Positions 24,754 through 37,602 are shown, counted from the first letter of the stretch. The stretch: 64,000 nt of DNA from Tragulus kanchil (GCA_022376925.1 JAIOJX010000032.1:205278939-205342938), one strand, 5' to 3'. The notes: a model not told the origin generated them from the sequence alone. Numbers and translations are program-made.

Positions 24754-26625
24754 ATCCAGTCCAGCATTTCACATGATGTACTCTGCATGCAAGTTAAATA
24801 AGCAGGGTGACAATATACAGCCTGTTGTACACCTTTCCCTATTGGAAACCAGTCCGTTGTTCCATGTCTGATTCTAACTATTGCTTCTTGACCCACAAAC
24901 AGCTTTCTTAGGAGACAGGTAACATGGTTTGGTATTACCATTTCTTTGAAGAATTTTCCAGTTTGTTGTGACCCACGCAGTCAAAGACTTTAGCAGTCAG
25001 TGAAGCAGAAGTAGACGTTTTTCTGGAATTTCCTTGTTTTCTCTGTGATCCTACCTAAGTTGGCAATTTGATCTCTGGTTCCTCTGCCTTTTTTAAAACC
25101 AGCTTGTACATCTAGAAGTTCCCACTTCAGATGTTGAAGCCTAGCTTGAAGGATTTTGAGCATTACCTTGCTAGCATGTGAAATGAGCACCACTGTATAG
25201 CGGTTTGAACCTGCTTTGGCATTGACCTTTGGGACTGGAATGAAAACTGACCTTTTCCAGTCCTGTGGCCACTGCTGAGTTTTCCAAACATGTTGACAAA
25301 TTGAGAGCGGCATTTTAACAGCATCATCTTTTATGATTTGAAATAGCTCAGGTAGAATTTCATCACCTCCACTAGTTTTGTTCACAGTATTGTTTCTTAA
25401 GGTCGACTTGACTTCACACTCCCGGATGTCTGGCTCTATGTAAGTGATCATACCATCATGGTTTGTCAAAAGCATATCTTCCGTGCTCACCCTTCTTTAT
25501 GGTCTGACTTTTACATTCATACAGGACTACTGGGAAAACCATAGCTTTATTATATTGACTTTTATCAGTGAAGCGGTATCTCTGCTTTTTACTATGTGGT
25601 CTAGGTGTGTCATAGTTTTCCTTCTAAGAAGCAAGAGTTTTTTAACTTCATGGCTGTACTGTCTGCAGTGATTTTGGAGCCCAGGAAAATAAAATCTTGT
25701 CACTGCTTTTACTTTTCCCCCTTCTATTTGTCATGAAGTGGTGGGACTAGATGCCACAATCTGTTTTTTCAATGTTGAGTTTCAAGCCAGCTTTTTCACT
25801 CTCAAGAAGCTCTTTAGTTCCTCTTGACTTTCTGCCACAAGGGTGGTGTCATCTGCATATCTGAGGTTGCTGATATTTCTCCCAGCAATCTTGATTGCAG
25901 TTTGGGATTCATCCAGTCCAGCATTTCACATGATGTACTCTGCATGCAAGTTAAATAAGCAGGGTGACAATATACAGCCTGTTGTACACCTTTCCCTATT
26001 GGAAACCAGTCCGTTGTTCCATGTCTGATTCTAACTATTGCTTCTTGACCCACAAACAGCTTTCTTAGGAGACAGGTAACATGGTTTGGTATTACCATTT
26101 CTTTGAAGAATTTTCCAGTTTGTTGTGACCCACGCAGTCAAAGACTTTAGCAGTCAGTGAAGCAGAAGTAGACGTTTTTCTGGAATTTCCTTGTTTTCTC
26201 TGTGATCCTACCTAAGTTGGCAATTTGATCTCTGGTTCCTCTGCCTTTTTTAAAACCAGCTTGTACATCTAGAAGTTCCCACTTCAGATGTTGAAGCCTA
26301 GCTTGAAGGATTTTGAGCATTACCTTGCTAGCATGTGAAATGAGCACCACTGTATAGCGGTTTGAACCTGCTTTGGCATTGACCTTTGGGACTGGAATGA
26401 AAACTGACCTTTTCCAGTCCTGTGGCCACTGCTGAGTTTTCCAAACATGTTGACAAATTGAGAGCGGCATTTTAACAGCATCATCTTTTATGATTTGAAA
26501 TAGCTCAGGTAGAATTTCATCACCTCCACTAGTTTTGTTCACAGTATTGTTTCTTAAGGTCGACTTGACTTCACACTCCCGGATGTCTGGCTCTATGTAA
26601 GTGATCATACCATCATGGTTTTTGG
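22835..26625 (-). mobile_element. BovB (RTE-type) LINE with reverse-transcriptase region, antisense, duplicated
   Basis: Antisense ORFs carry the RT region: ECEVKSTLRNNTVNKTSGGD, IPELFQ-like segment, WPQDWKRSVFIPVPKVNAKA, ISHASKVMLKILQARLQHL and ELLDVQAGFKKGRGTRDQIA, followed by CLFNLH-like and C-terminal sequences in other frames. These are RTE/BovB RT motifs. The 5' end is truncated near 26625, the 3' end lies near 22835. Frameshifts and stops abolish coding. Two duplications (22529-24753 and 24318-26619) inflate it. Confidence 0.9.
24318..26619 (+). repeat. Direct duplication, offset 1157, within BovB
   Basis: The block 24318-25463 recurs at 25475-26619. The left copy ends at CCATCATGGTTTGTCAAAAG, where the right copy starts as AAAAGCATATCTTCCG (left counterpart AAAAGCATCAATTCTTCCG). 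Confidence 0.93.
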
Positions 26626-29114
26626 GTCAGTAAGACACATAGAAAATGGTTTGTAAAGCCACATTCCAAAATGATAACAGTAACTATTTCTAAGACTCCA
26701 AGGTGCTTGTTATTCAATGGAAGGTTTTAGTATTATCTGTGATATACTTTTAAAAATAATGAGCTCATATTTTATGGCTGAAGTGAATTTGGAAAAAAGA
26801 ATGCTTCAAAACATACTTTAAGAAAAACACATCAAAAGTATACCCACCTTGACACTGACAGGTACCAACAAAGCAGCTGTAATGACACATATCCTCTTCC
26901 CCCAGGGGACAGAGTAGAAAGCAATGGAGAGTTAAGAGAACATTCTGGTTCAAATTTGCATCCAAGTATGGCTGCTTAGCTGTTCCACTTAACCAAAGGG
27001 AATTCTTGCCATCTTCTTTCTCTGGGACAGGTGTGTGCCCACTATTGAACCGTGCACACATAAGGCGCCTACCTGTGTCTTGATAAATGAAATCATTGGA
27101 AGGATGTTAGCCAAGGAGGGGGGCGATTCACATTGCTTCCACATCAAAACATTGGACAAAGATCAACCCACTGCAAATTCAGCATCTGTACATTATGTAC
27201 TGCATTACCATCTGGCTCAATGAAAACAGAATTGCTCACTCCAAAATTATCAGTAAAAGGTGTTGGTCAAAATATCTTTATACCATTTCTGTGATACAAC
27301 TTGATGTTTCCTTTCCTACAGGTATCTTCTTTGCACTGTCTTGCAGGATTCATCATCCCTTATGCTCTATGTCCCAAAATGATGGCTGAAACATGTGACG
27401 TTCAGATGTGATTTGTTTTACTGTACTGTCCCCGAGATATTTTGAAAAGACTATTTCACACCGACATCCAGATTTCCACTTTGCCTTCATCTGGTAACAC
27501 TGGGGCTATCCTGCTTCAAGGCATCAATGTCTGGGGAAGAATTATCGTAAGGAGAGAGGGCAAGCACTCTGCAACATCCTAGTCCCCACCATGCCCTACT
27601 GCTTCCCCAGTACTGAGGCCGAGAGTCAGCTGCCTGTATCACTCTGCTTCCATTACTGTTTTTCTCATAGTAAAGTTCTGAAGAAAATATTTGTACTTAC
27701 ATTCCTATCGCAAATGAGAAAGCTAAATATACACAGTAACTATTTCTAAGACTCCAAGGTGCTTGTTATTCAATGGAAGGTTTTAGTATTATCTGTGATA
27801 TACTTTTAAAAATAATGAGCTCATATTTTATGGCTGAAGTGAATTTGGAAAAAAGAATGCTTCAAAACATACTTTAAGAAAAACACATCAAAAGTATACC
27901 CACCTTGACACTGACAGGTACCAACAAAGCAGCTGTAATGACACATATCCTCTTCCCCCAGGGGACAGAGTAGAAAGCAATGGAGAGTTAAGAGAACATT
28001 CTGGTTCAAATTTGCATCCAAGTATGGCTGCTTAGCTGTTCCACTTAACCAAAGGGAATTCTTGCCATCTTCTTTCTCTGGGACAGGTGTGTGCCCACTA
28101 TTGAACCGTGCACACATAAGGCGCCTACCTGTGTCTTGATAAATGAAATCATTGGAAGGATGTTAGCCAAGGAGGGGGGCGATTCACATTGCTTCCACAT
28201 CAAAACATTGGACAAAGATCAACCCACTGCAAATTCAGCATCTGTACATTATGTACTGCATTACCATCTGGCTCAATGAAAACAGAATTGCTCACTCCAA
28301 AATTATCAGTAAAAGGTGTTGGTCAAAATATCTTTATACCATTTCTGTGATACAACTTGATGTTTCCTTTCCTACAGGTATCTTCTTTGCACTGTCTTGC
28401 AGGATTCATCATCCCTTATGCTCTATGTCCCAAAATGATGGCTGAAACATGTGACGTTCAGATGTGATTTGTTTTACTGTACTGTCCCCGAGATATTTTG
28501 AAAAGACTATTTCACACCGACATCCAGATTTCCACTTTGCCTTCATCTGGTAACACTGGGGCTATCCTGCTTCAAGGCATCAATGTCTGGGGAAGAATTA
28601 TCGTAAGGAGAGAGGGCAAGCACTCTGCAACATCCTAGTCCCCACCATGCCCTACTGCTTCCCCAGTACTGAGGCCGAGAGTCAGCTGCCTGTATCACTC
28701 TGCTTCCATTACTGTTTTTCTCATAGTAAAGTTACGAAGAAAATATTTGTACTTACATTCCTATCGCAAATGAGAAAGCTAAATATACACAGTGTTAGAT
28801 GTTTCAGGAAAAATGTGAAAGAGGGTATTTTTCTATGAGAATAAAGAAGTTTTCAATATATCTAATAGCAAAAAAAAAAAAAAAATGTTTCCGATGAAAG
28901 AAAAGAACTTTGCATGCCACTACAAAACTCTTGGCCAGTTCTCTCACTTATGATATCTCCCTATCCATAAGAGGCATTCGAATTTCTGATGCCTGATTTA
29001 TATAACACGGATATGCCAACAAACAAAAGACAGATGCAATGAAGAAAATAGAAATTTGGAGTTTTGTGAATTACATATGTTTTTACCTATATGAAGTAAC
29101 TTCATATTTAAAAT
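26626..29114. other. Unassigned intergenic stretch (about 1.4 kb unique, partly doubled)
   Basis: No recognised repeat. A 98-codon minus-strand ORF (27061-26765, and copy 28117-27821) has a Cys-rich end (DMCHYSCFVGTCQCQGGY) followed by a donor-like GGTGGGTATA. I found no matching acceptor or neighbouring exon, so it is not called a gene. A pure A-run is at 28868-28884. Confidence 0.4.
26681..28793 (+). repeat. Direct duplication, offset 1056
   Basis: The block 26681-27736 recurs at 27737-28793, joined directly after AAATATACACAGT. A small difference near the end of the left copy: AAAGTTCTGAAG versus AAAGTTACGAAG. Confidence 0.93.
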
Positions 29115-29124
29115 ATACCATGCT

Positions 29125-29367
29125 GTGGAAACCTATATTATCATATGTGAAAAAGATAGCAGCTATGGTCACTGCTCTGTGGGAATAGGAGACCCTGCAG
29201 GGGTGGGGTGTGATGGCCTGGAGGGGTGGGATGGGGGGTACTGGGAGGGGGAAGGGTGCCAGGGATTTGCATATGACTGATCTTGGAACATACATGTTTG
29301 TGAACAACAAAACCCTGTAATAATTTTTATAAAATAAAATTAAATAATTAACAAAACAAACAAAAAA
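29125..29367 (+). mobile_element. Short 5'-truncated L1 3' end with target-site duplication
   Basis: It aligns by eye with the L1 3' UTR at 11800-12005 (GGAAACCTA..ATCATATGT, GGGGTGGGATGGGG, ATGACTGAT, TGTGAACAACAAAACCCTGT) and ends in an A-rich tail. ATACCATGCT flanks it at 29115-29124 and 29368-29377. Its last part recurs at 30355-30460 through a duplication. Confidence 0.87.
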
Positions 29368-31403
29368 ATACCATGCTATTCATTCTAAATATGCATACTG
29401 AAAAAAATTAAAATAATTAAATATGCTTGCTGCTGAGCACCAATTATACCTAACAGGTACTACATATTCAACACATAAGGATGAAGATGAACAAAACAGT
29501 TCTTACCCTCTAGGAGTTTGCATTTGGGAGTGGGAAGGAACGGAGGAAAAGGAACGGAGAGGTATATAAGTCACTCTCCCAGAAAGGAAAAGTAAGAGGA
29601 GCTCATAGAACAAATACTAATAGAAGCAAAGCCCTGTGAGAGCTGGAGGGAGCAAGACAGGAAAGCTAAAGGGAGAAGGCAGCACGTGCACTGGGCCTTA
29701 AGACAGTTACAATTTCTAAAAGATAAAAAGGAGACAGTAAATCCAGAAATTCCAGGGAGTGTCGAGGGGCAATCACAGAGAGCACCTTCAGCAGTGTGTG
29801 CATGTGGCAAGGAAAGGAGAAGAGGAAGCTAGAGAAGTAGGTGGGATGCTGCTGCTGACAGACTTCACTGCCAAGCTGATGCCTTAACAAGGCAGGTCAC
29901 AGGAAACTTCCAGATGAAGAGTAACACTTGTCATTGGAGCCAAAGCAAATAGGCTAGTTGCATTATGTAAGCAATTATAAATTACCGAAAACATAATTAC
30001 TCCTATAAGCCATCTGAGCTTATGGCTCAGATACAGGCTGCTATATAAGGTGCATATGCTTCTCTAAGCTGGCTGTTTCTGTATGCAGAGATATATAAAT
30101 TGGTTTCTAGAGAAAGCCCCATTGCTCTTGTACAATAATCAATTTAATACAACTGGTCAAGTTTTAAAGTTTCTATGATTAAAAATAAGTGTCAACCAAT
30201 CTGACAGGTAATAAATGAGATCCTATGTGTGCAGTTACTTTCAGCTCCTGAGAGTTCAAGGAAGATGGTTTTGGGGTAATTAACCGTGTCACACTGTTCC
30301 TGATGTTCAGTAAATTGCCCCCCAATTCACCCATAAAGGCCTGGAGGGGTGGACAGGGATTTGCATATGACTGATCTTGGAACATACATGTTTGTGAACA
30401 ACAAAACCCTGTAATAATTTTTATAAAATAAAATTAAATAATTAACAAAACAAACAAAAAAATACCATGCTATTCATTCTAAATATGCATACTGAAAAAA
30501 ATTAAAATAATTAAATATGCTTGCTGCTGAGCACCAATTATACCTAACAGGTACTACATATTCAACACATAAGGATGAAGATGAACAAAACAGTTCTTAC
30601 CCTCTAGGAGTTTGCATTTGGGAGTGGGAAGGAACGGAGGAAAAGGAACGGAGAGGTATATAAGTCACTCTCCCAGAAAGGAAAAGTAAGAGGAGCTCAT
30701 AGAACAAATACTAATAGAAGCAAAGCCCTGTGAGAGCTGGAGGGAGCAAGACAGGAAAGCTAAAGGGAGAAGGCAGCACGTGCACTGGGCCTTAAGACAG
30801 TTACAATTTCTAAAAGATAAAAAGGAGACAGTAAATCCAGAAATTCCAGGGAGTGTCGAGGGGCAATCACAGAGAGCACCTTCAGCAGTGTGTGCATGTG
30901 GCAAGGAAAGGAGAAGAGGAAGCTAGAGAAGTAGGTGGGATGCTGCTGCTGACAGACTTCACTGCCAAGCTGATGCCTTAACAAGGCAGGTCACAGGAAA
31001 CTTCCAGATGAAGAGTAACACTTGTCATTGGAGCCAAAGCAAATAGGCTAGTTGCATTATGTAAGCAATTATAAATTACCGAAAACATAATTACTCCTAT
31101 AAGCCATCTGAGCTTATGGCTCAGATACAGGCTGCTATATAAGGTGCATATGCTTCTCTAAGCTGGCTGTTTCTGTATGCAGAGATATATAAATTGGTTT
31201 CTAGAGAAAGCCCCATTGCTCTTGTACAATAATCAATTTAATACAACTGGTCAAGTTTTAAAGTTTCTATGATTAAAAATAAGTGTCAACCAATCTGACA
31301 GGTAATAAATGAGATCCTATGTGTGCAGTTACTTTCAGCTCCTGAGAGTTCAAGGAAGATGGTTTTGGGGTAATTAACCGTGTCACACTGTTCCTGATGT
31401 TCA
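29262..31403 (+). repeat. Direct duplication, offset about 1094
   Basis: The block 29262-30310 recurs at 30355-31403. The 44-base joint (30311-30354) contains a scrambled copy of nearby sequence (GTAAATTG, then GGCCTGGAGGGGTGG from the L1 3' end). Confidence 0.92.
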
Positions 31404-33580
31404 GAATTGCAGAATTCAGTAAACAAATGCATTTGCACATGCACACACAACCCACCCAATCCCAGAGGATTTGCCATCCTGGAGCTCAGGAAGGCCCTCA
31501 TAAAGGAGGTGTTGTAATTAAGGAAAAGAAAAGTGTCAGGAAAACCAAGACCTGGAAATAGACCAGGAAAACAAAGATTTAGACTTCTGCCATCAAGTAA
31601 CTGAGCAAATCATTCCTCTTCTTTCATCCTCAGAAAGTTCACCTGTAAAATGAAGGAACTTGACAGGAATAAAGTTTAAGGCCTCTTCAGCAACTTATCT
31701 AAGTATCAACAATTTCAATTTGGCAGCCTTCAAATATGAAATGACAGGTAGCCAAAGGGCTTACTAAAAAAACACAACAAAAAAGTTCCTAGTGCTAATA
31801 TATTGAAGAACTCACATAAAAATCCAGTTTTCTCAGTTCTTTGGAAATCCCACAAAAATCTGGCAACATAAGACCCAAATCCCCAAATGGCCACAGTCTG
31901 CTGTGGTCTAGCAGGTGCTGCTGTGTGTCCCCTTTAACAGGACCTACCTTGTTCTCCAGTTTGCTACAGTCTCCACCCTCTGCCTCACACATCTGTCACC
32001 TGTCCGACTCTGAATGACAGACCACTGCCATACAGACAGAAGACATCTCCTCTATTTATTCACTCTACAGATATATGAGCCATGCACTGAGCTAGATGCT
32101 GTAAGAGAAAAAAAAAAATTAGACATGCCAAGAAATAGGAACTCACTGTCAGAAACAACAGATCTGACAGTGGATTTCAAATCACAGTGGAAAAAATAAT
32201 CTTTTCTTCAAATATCATAGGAAAGGAAGCTATAATCTAGACCAATATTGTCAAAACATAAGAATGCAACTGTTTGATAGAAAATTCAAGCTTAAGTGGA
32301 AGACTCAAAGTTAAGTCTTTTCAACTATAAAGTTAGCCATTAAGTCTATGGCTCTTCATAGGATAAATACATATTCCTGCTGGTAGGCTACGGGCTGTTC
32401 ATAACTCAGTCATGAGGATGCTCTGACTACAGTCTAGCCATCTAAAAGTCTAAAAACCCCTCAGGAGTGTGCAGTTACTTTCAGCTCCTGAGAGTTCAAG
32501 GAAGATTTTTGGGGTAATTAACCGTGTCACACTGTTCCTGATGTTCAGAATTGCAGAATTCAGTAAACAAATGCATTTGCACATGCACACAACCCACCCA
32601 ATCCCAGAGGATTTGCCATCCTGGAGCTCAGGAAGGCCCTCATAAAGGAGGTGTTGTAATTAAGGAAAAGAAAAGTGTCAGGAAAACCAAGACCTGGAAA
32701 TAGACCAGGAAAACAAAGATTTAGACTTCTGCCATCAAGTAACTGAGCAAATCATTCCTCTTCTTTCATCCTCAGAAAGTTCACCTGTAAAATGAAGGAA
32801 CTTGACAGGAATAAAGTTTAAGGCCTCTTCAGCAACTTATCTAAGTATCAACAATTTCAATTTGGCAGCCTTCAAATATGAAATGACAGGTAGCCAAAGG
32901 GCTTACTAAAAAAACACAACAAAAAAGTTCCTAGTGCTAATATATTGAAGAACTCACATAAAAATCCAGTTTTCTCAGTTCTTTGGAAATCCCACAAAAA
33001 TCTGGCAACATAAGACCCAAATCCCCAAATGGCCACAGTCTGCTGTGGTCTAGCAGGTGCTGCTGTGTGTCCCCTTTAACAGGACCTACCTTGTTCTCCA
33101 GTTTGCTACAGTCTCCACCCTCTGCCTCACACATCTGTCACCTGTCCGACTCTGAATGACAGACCACTGCCATACAGACAGAAGACATCTCCTCTATTTA
33201 TTCACTCTACAGATATATGAGCCATGCACTGAGCTAGATGCTGTAAGAGAAAAAAAAAAATTAGACATGCCAAGAAATAGGAACTCACTGTCAGAAACAA
33301 CAGATCTGACAGTGGATTTCAAATCACAGTGGAAAAAATAATCTTTTCTTCAAATATCATAGGAAAGGAAGCTATAATCTAGACCAATATTGTCAAAACA
33401 TAAGAATGCAACTGTTTGATAGAAAATTCAAGCTTAAGTGGAAGACTCAAAGTTAAGTCTTTTCAACTATAAAGTTAGCCATTAAGTCTATGGCTCTTCA
33501 TAGGATAAATACATATTCCTGCTGGTAGGCTACGGGCTGTTCATAACTCAGTCATGAGGATGCTCCCTGACTACAGTCTG
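31320..33580 (+). repeat. Direct duplication, offset about 1142-1144
   Basis: The block 31320-32438 recurs at 32464-33580 with a filler of about 25 bases. The right copy lacks GG in AAGATGGTTTTGG and one AC in a CACACACAA run near its start. It overlaps the previous duplication, so the GTGTGCAGTTACTTTC segment occurs at 30228, 31322 and 32466. Confidence 0.93.
31560..31700 (+). repeat. Possible MIR core
   Basis: CATCCTCAGAAAGTTCACCT followed by GTAAAATGAAGGAACTTGAC resembles the MIR segment around its TCAGTTTCCTCATCTGTAAA core. Strongly diverged; the second copy is near 32700-32840. Confidence 0.4.
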
Positions 33581-33929
33581 ATGCGAAAGCAATAGGGCCT
33601 GAGAACCAAGATAGATCAGTCATGGAGGCACAGAAGCATAAATACCTATGGTCTAAACTCTTAGTTATGTGTGGACCATAAACGCATCAGTCTCTAGCCA
33701 CTCTGGCCCTTGAAGACACAGCATGGTTCTTTACTTTGTCACAGTACTATCCTGTAGGATTTTCCAGGAAACAAGATTTGCTTCTTTCATTTCATCTCAA
33801 CAGTTCATCGCTGTGATGCACTGTGCTGTTGCCCTCTGAGGATGTCTATGTAAATGAGGCCATTTCGAGCATTCCTTCATTGCTAGAAATTAGGCAAGTA
33901 TAGAAGTGGCAGAATGATGACAGGACAGG

Positions 33930-34345
33930 AAAGCCACAATTTATAACAGCAAATGACAGCTTAAATATCCACCAACAGAGACCCAGTAAGTCACATTACA
34001 GTAGAGACATAAAACATTCTACAGTGATAAAAGAGAATGGGATGGAACGCTACTGAGGAATAAAAAAGGAACCAACTACTGATACGCATATAACCACCTG
34101 GATAAATGTCAAGACTATAGCAAAAACCAATCCCCAAAGGTTACATACTATATGATTTCATTTATATAACATTCTTTATATGATAAAATTATAGAAATGG
34201 AGAACAGACTTGTGGTTGCCTAGGGTTAGAGGCGGGAGGCAGCAGTGGGGGAAAGCTGGGGTTCAACACACAAACCTAGACATATGATAAAGCCACAGGG
34301 TCAGTCCCATGCATTACACATATACTCCACGCTGTGTAAAGAGCA
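33930..34345 (+). repeat. Old L1 (L1M-type) 3' end
   Basis: CTTAAATATCCACCAACAGA, TACTGATACGCATATAACCA, TACTATATGATTTCATTTAT and TTGTGGTTGCCTAGGGTTAG are hallmarks of old L1 ORF2-end/3' UTR sequence. A second copy at 35098-35513 comes from the duplication. Confidence 0.75.
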
Positions 34346-34352
34346 GAAATAC

Positions 34353-34465
34353 AGGGCTGCTCTGGTGGCTCAGTGGGTAAAGAGTCCACCATGCAGGGCA
34401 AGAGGCACCAGTTCAATCCCTGGCCCAGGAAGATGTCACATGCTGTGGAGCGGCTGAACCGGTGT
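34353..34465 (+). mobile_element. CHR SINE A, head only (cut by duplication junction)
   Basis: GGGCTGCTCTGGTGGCTCAG, box-B-like GTTCAATCCCTGG, then truncated after GAACCGGTGTG where duplicated DNA begins. Confidence 0.85.
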
Positions 34466-35520
34466 GAACAGATCTGACAGTGGATTTCAAATCACAGTGG
34501 AAAAATAATCTTTTCTTCAAATAGCATAGGAAAGGAAGCTATAATCTAGACCAATATTGTCAAAACATAAGAATGCAACTGTTTGATAGAAAATTCAAGC
34601 TTAAGTGGAAGACTCAAAGTTAAGTCTTTTCAACTATAAAGTTAGCCATTAAGTCTATGGCTCTTCATAGGATAAATACATATTCCTGCTGGTAGGCTAC
34701 GGGCTGTTCATAACTCAGTCATGAGGATGCTCCCTGACTACAGTCTGATGCGAAAGCAATAGGGCCTGAGAACCAAGATAGATCAGTCATGGAGGCACAG
34801 AAGCATAAATACCTATGGTCTAAACTCTTAGTTATGTGTGGACCATAAACGCATCAGTCTCTAGCCACTCTGGCCCTTGAAGACACAGCATGGTTCTTTA
34901 CTTTGTCACAGTACTATCCTGTAGGATTTTCCAGGAAACAAGATTTGCTTCTTTCATTTCATCTCAACAGTTCATCGCTGTGATGCACTGTGCTGTTGCC
35001 CTCTGAGGATGTCTATGTAAATGAGGCCATTTCGAGCATTCCTTCATTGCTAGAAATTAGGCAAGTATAGAAGTGGCAGAATGATGACAGGACAGGAAAG
35101 CCACAATTTATAACAGCAAATGACAGCTTAAATATCCACCAACAGAGACCCAGTAAGTCACATTACAGTAGAGACATAAAACATTCTACAGTGATAAAAG
35201 AGAATGGGATGGAACGCTACTGAGGAATAAAAAAGGAACCAACTACTGATACGCATATAACCACCTGGATAAATGTCAAGACTATAGCAAAAACCAATCC
35301 CCAAAGGTTACATACTATATGATTTCATTTATATAACATTCTTTATATGATAAAATTATAGAAATGGAGAACAGACTTGTGGTTGCCTAGGGTTAGAGGC
35401 GGGAGGCAGCAGTGGGGGAAAGCTGGGGTTCAACACACAAACCTAGACATATGATAAAGCCACAGGGTCAGTCCCATGCATTACACATATACTCCACGCT
35501 GTGTAAAGAGCAGAAATACA

Positions 35521-35765
35521 GGGCTGCTCTGGTGGCTCAGTGGGTAAAGAGTCCACCATGCAGGGCAAGAGGCACCAGTTCAATCCCTGGCCCAGGAAGA
35601 TGTCACATGCTGTGGAGCGGCTGAACCGGTGTGTCCAAATACAAGTCAGAACTCTGGAGCACATGTGCCCAGAGCTGGTGCTCTGCGGTGAGAGAGGTCA
35701 CTGCAATGGGAGGCCTGCAGAGGCCAAGGAATAAAGATGGATGAAAATAAATAAATTTAAAAAAA
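35521..35765 (+). mobile_element. CHR SINE A, complete
   Basis: Same head as 34353, with full body (GCCCAGAGCTGGTGCTCTGC, GGTCACTGCAATGGGAGGCC, AATAAAGATGGATGAAAATA) and an AAAT-rich tail. It is the left partner of the 862-base SINE-to-SINE duplication. Confidence 0.88.
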
Positions 35766-37358
35766 CAATAAGAGGCTGAAACTTAAAAAAAATAAATAAA
35801 TAATCTTTTTTAAAATAAAATAAAACAGTACTGTGTGTAGCACTATATCATCTGGGTAATCCCAAACATATTAAATGTTAATTGCTTATCCACAGAATTC
35901 TCCTGAAAGGATACAAAAGAGTCAACACTGGTTGTCTCTAACGACAAGGATAGTGGGAGGTTGAGGACTGGGATGCAAAGGAGAAGTTACTACACACACT
36001 TCTGAGCCTTCTGAATTTTATATAACATGACTGTCTTCTTCATAAAAATTACTATTTTCTTTTTGAATACATGACAAGGCAAATCAATGCTTCAGCATCT
36101 TCACCTTGATTCATATGTGTGGTCTGGCAACAGTTTTCCATTACTGCTCATGCCCTTCTGGGCATTTATTAATTAGCCTTTGTACCTCAGTGATTCTTTT
36201 AAGCCTCCACACTGGTCTGAAGATCAGTTTCATTGGTTACCTGCAAATGCTTCTAAATTATTACTCTTTCAACCTACACTCACTGCTATTTCATATGGCC
36301 TAGCTCAGTTATAGCAGCTGACTATGAAAGGTGACAATTAGTTTCAAGCCAAGCAAAGATTTTTCATTTTAAAAGCACATATGAGGGCTTCCCTGGTGGT
36401 CCAGTGGGTAAGGACACTGCCTTGCAGTGCAAAGGGCGCAGGTTCGATCCCTGGCCTGGGAAGATCCCACATGCTGCGGAGCGGCTGGACCCATGTGTCC
36501 AACTACAAGTCAGAACTCTGGAGCACATGTGCCCAGAGCTGGTGCTCTGGTGAGAGAGGTCACTGCAATGGGAGGCCTGCAGAGGCCAAGGAATAAAGAT
36601 GGATGAAAATAAATAAATTTAAAAAAACAATAAGAGGCTGAAACTTAAAAAAAATAAATAAATAATCTTTTTTAAAATAAAATAAAACAGTACTGTGTGT
36701 AGCACTATATCATCTGGGTAATCCCAAACATATTAAATGTTAATTGCTTATCCACAGAATTCTCCTGAAAGGATACAAAAGAGTCAACACTGGTTGTCTC
36801 TAACGACAAGGATAGTGGGAGGTTGAGGACTGGGATGCAAAGGAGAAGTTACTACACACACTTCTGAGCCTTCTGAATTTTATATAACATGACTGTCTTC
36901 TTCATAAAAATTACTATTTTCTTTTTGAATACATGACAAGGCAAATCAATGCTTCAGCATCTTCACCTTGATTCATATGTGTGGTCTGGCAACAGTTTTC
37001 CATTACTGCTCATGCCCTTCTGGGCATTTATTAATTAGCCTTTGTACCTCAGTGATTCTTTTAAGCCTCCACACTGGTCTGAAGATCAGTTTCATTGGTT
37101 ACCTGCAAATGCTTCTAAATTATTACTCTTTCAACCTACACTCACTGCTATTTCATATGGCCTAGCTCAGTTATAGCAGCTGACTATGAAAGGTGACAAT
37201 TAGTTTCAAGCCAAGCAAAGATTTTTCATTTTAAAAGCACATATGAGGGCTTCCCTGGTGGTCCAGTGGGTAAGGACACTGCCTTGCAGTGCAAAGGGCG
37301 CAGGTTCGATCCCTGGCCTGGGAAGATCCCACATGCTGCGGAGCGGCTGGACTGATGT
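35634..37358 (+). repeat. 862-base tandem duplication bounded by two SINEs
   Basis: The block from the middle of SINE A (35634) to the middle of the next SINE (36497) recurs from 36497 to about 37358. The breakpoint falls in homologous SINE sequence (ATGTGTCCAA), giving order SINE A, X, chimera, X, SINE B. This is the shape left by unequal recombination between SINEs and also by a collapsed or looped repeat in an assembly. Confidence 0.9.
36385..36625 (+). mobile_element. Chimeric CHR SINE (head of SINE B, tail of SINE A)
   Basis: The head GGGCTTCCCTGGTGGTCCAG..GACACTGCCTTGCAGTGC matches SINE B (37247), while after the switch near 36497 the body ACTACAAGTCAGAACTCTGG and the tail match SINE A (35521). 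The left flank has the SINE B target site (AAAAGCACATATGA) but the right flank does not, as expected for a recombinant. Confidence 0.88.
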
Positions 37359-37572
37359 GTCCAATTACCGAGCCGGAGCTCTGGAGCGCATGCGCCCAGA
37401 GCCGGTGCTCTGAGACAACAGAGGCCACTGCGATGGGAGGCTCACACAGGCCAAAGAACAAAGATGGATGAAACTAGACAAATGAAAGACCGATGGGAGT
37501 GGCCCGCCCACCCTCCTCCCTCCCCACCTCCACCAAAATAAATAAATAAATAAATGTTCAAAAAAAAAAAAA
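37247..37572 (+). mobile_element. CHR SINE B with target-site duplication
   Basis: Full CHR element from GGGCTTCCCTGG to the AAAT/poly-A tail. The flank AAAAGCACATATGAG occurs on both sides (37233-37247 and after the A-run at 37571). A duplicated version lies at 38362-38687. Confidence 0.9.
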
Positions 37573-37602
37573 AGCACATATGAGAACAAGTCAAGATATA
37601 AT

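Larger units (their letters stand above)
29378..33929. other. Unassigned intergenic stretch, largely duplicated
   Basis: About 2.4 kb of distinct sequence shown twice. Only weak MIR-like similarity at 31560-31700 is recognisable. ORFs of 60-79 codons on both strands lack domains or splice structure. Confidence 0.4.
33298..35632 (+). repeat. Direct duplication, offset about 1167-1168, ending inside a SINE
   Basis: The block 33298-34465 recurs at 34466-35632. The left copy breaks off inside SINE A at GAACCGGTGTG and passes straight to AACAGATCTGACAG. One A-run and one base (ATATCATAGG versus ATAGCATAGG) differ near the start of the right copy. Confidence 0.93.

Noticed and set aside
24990..25490. 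166-codon minus-strand ORF as a possible functional reverse transcriptase
   Set aside because: It covers only part of BovB RT, with frameshifts and a truncated 5' end; the element is dead, and the second copy is a duplication product.
26765..27061. Cys-rich 98-codon minus-strand ORF that resembles an EGF-like exon, present twice
   Set aside because: Cys spacing fits no complete EGF module, there is no matching acceptor or partner exon, and the second copy is due to the duplication.
35521..37572. tRNA-like heads with box A/B sequences as tRNA genes
   Set aside because: They belong to tRNA-derived CHR SINEs; they are followed by SINE bodies and A-rich tails, and have no proper acceptor stem pairing.
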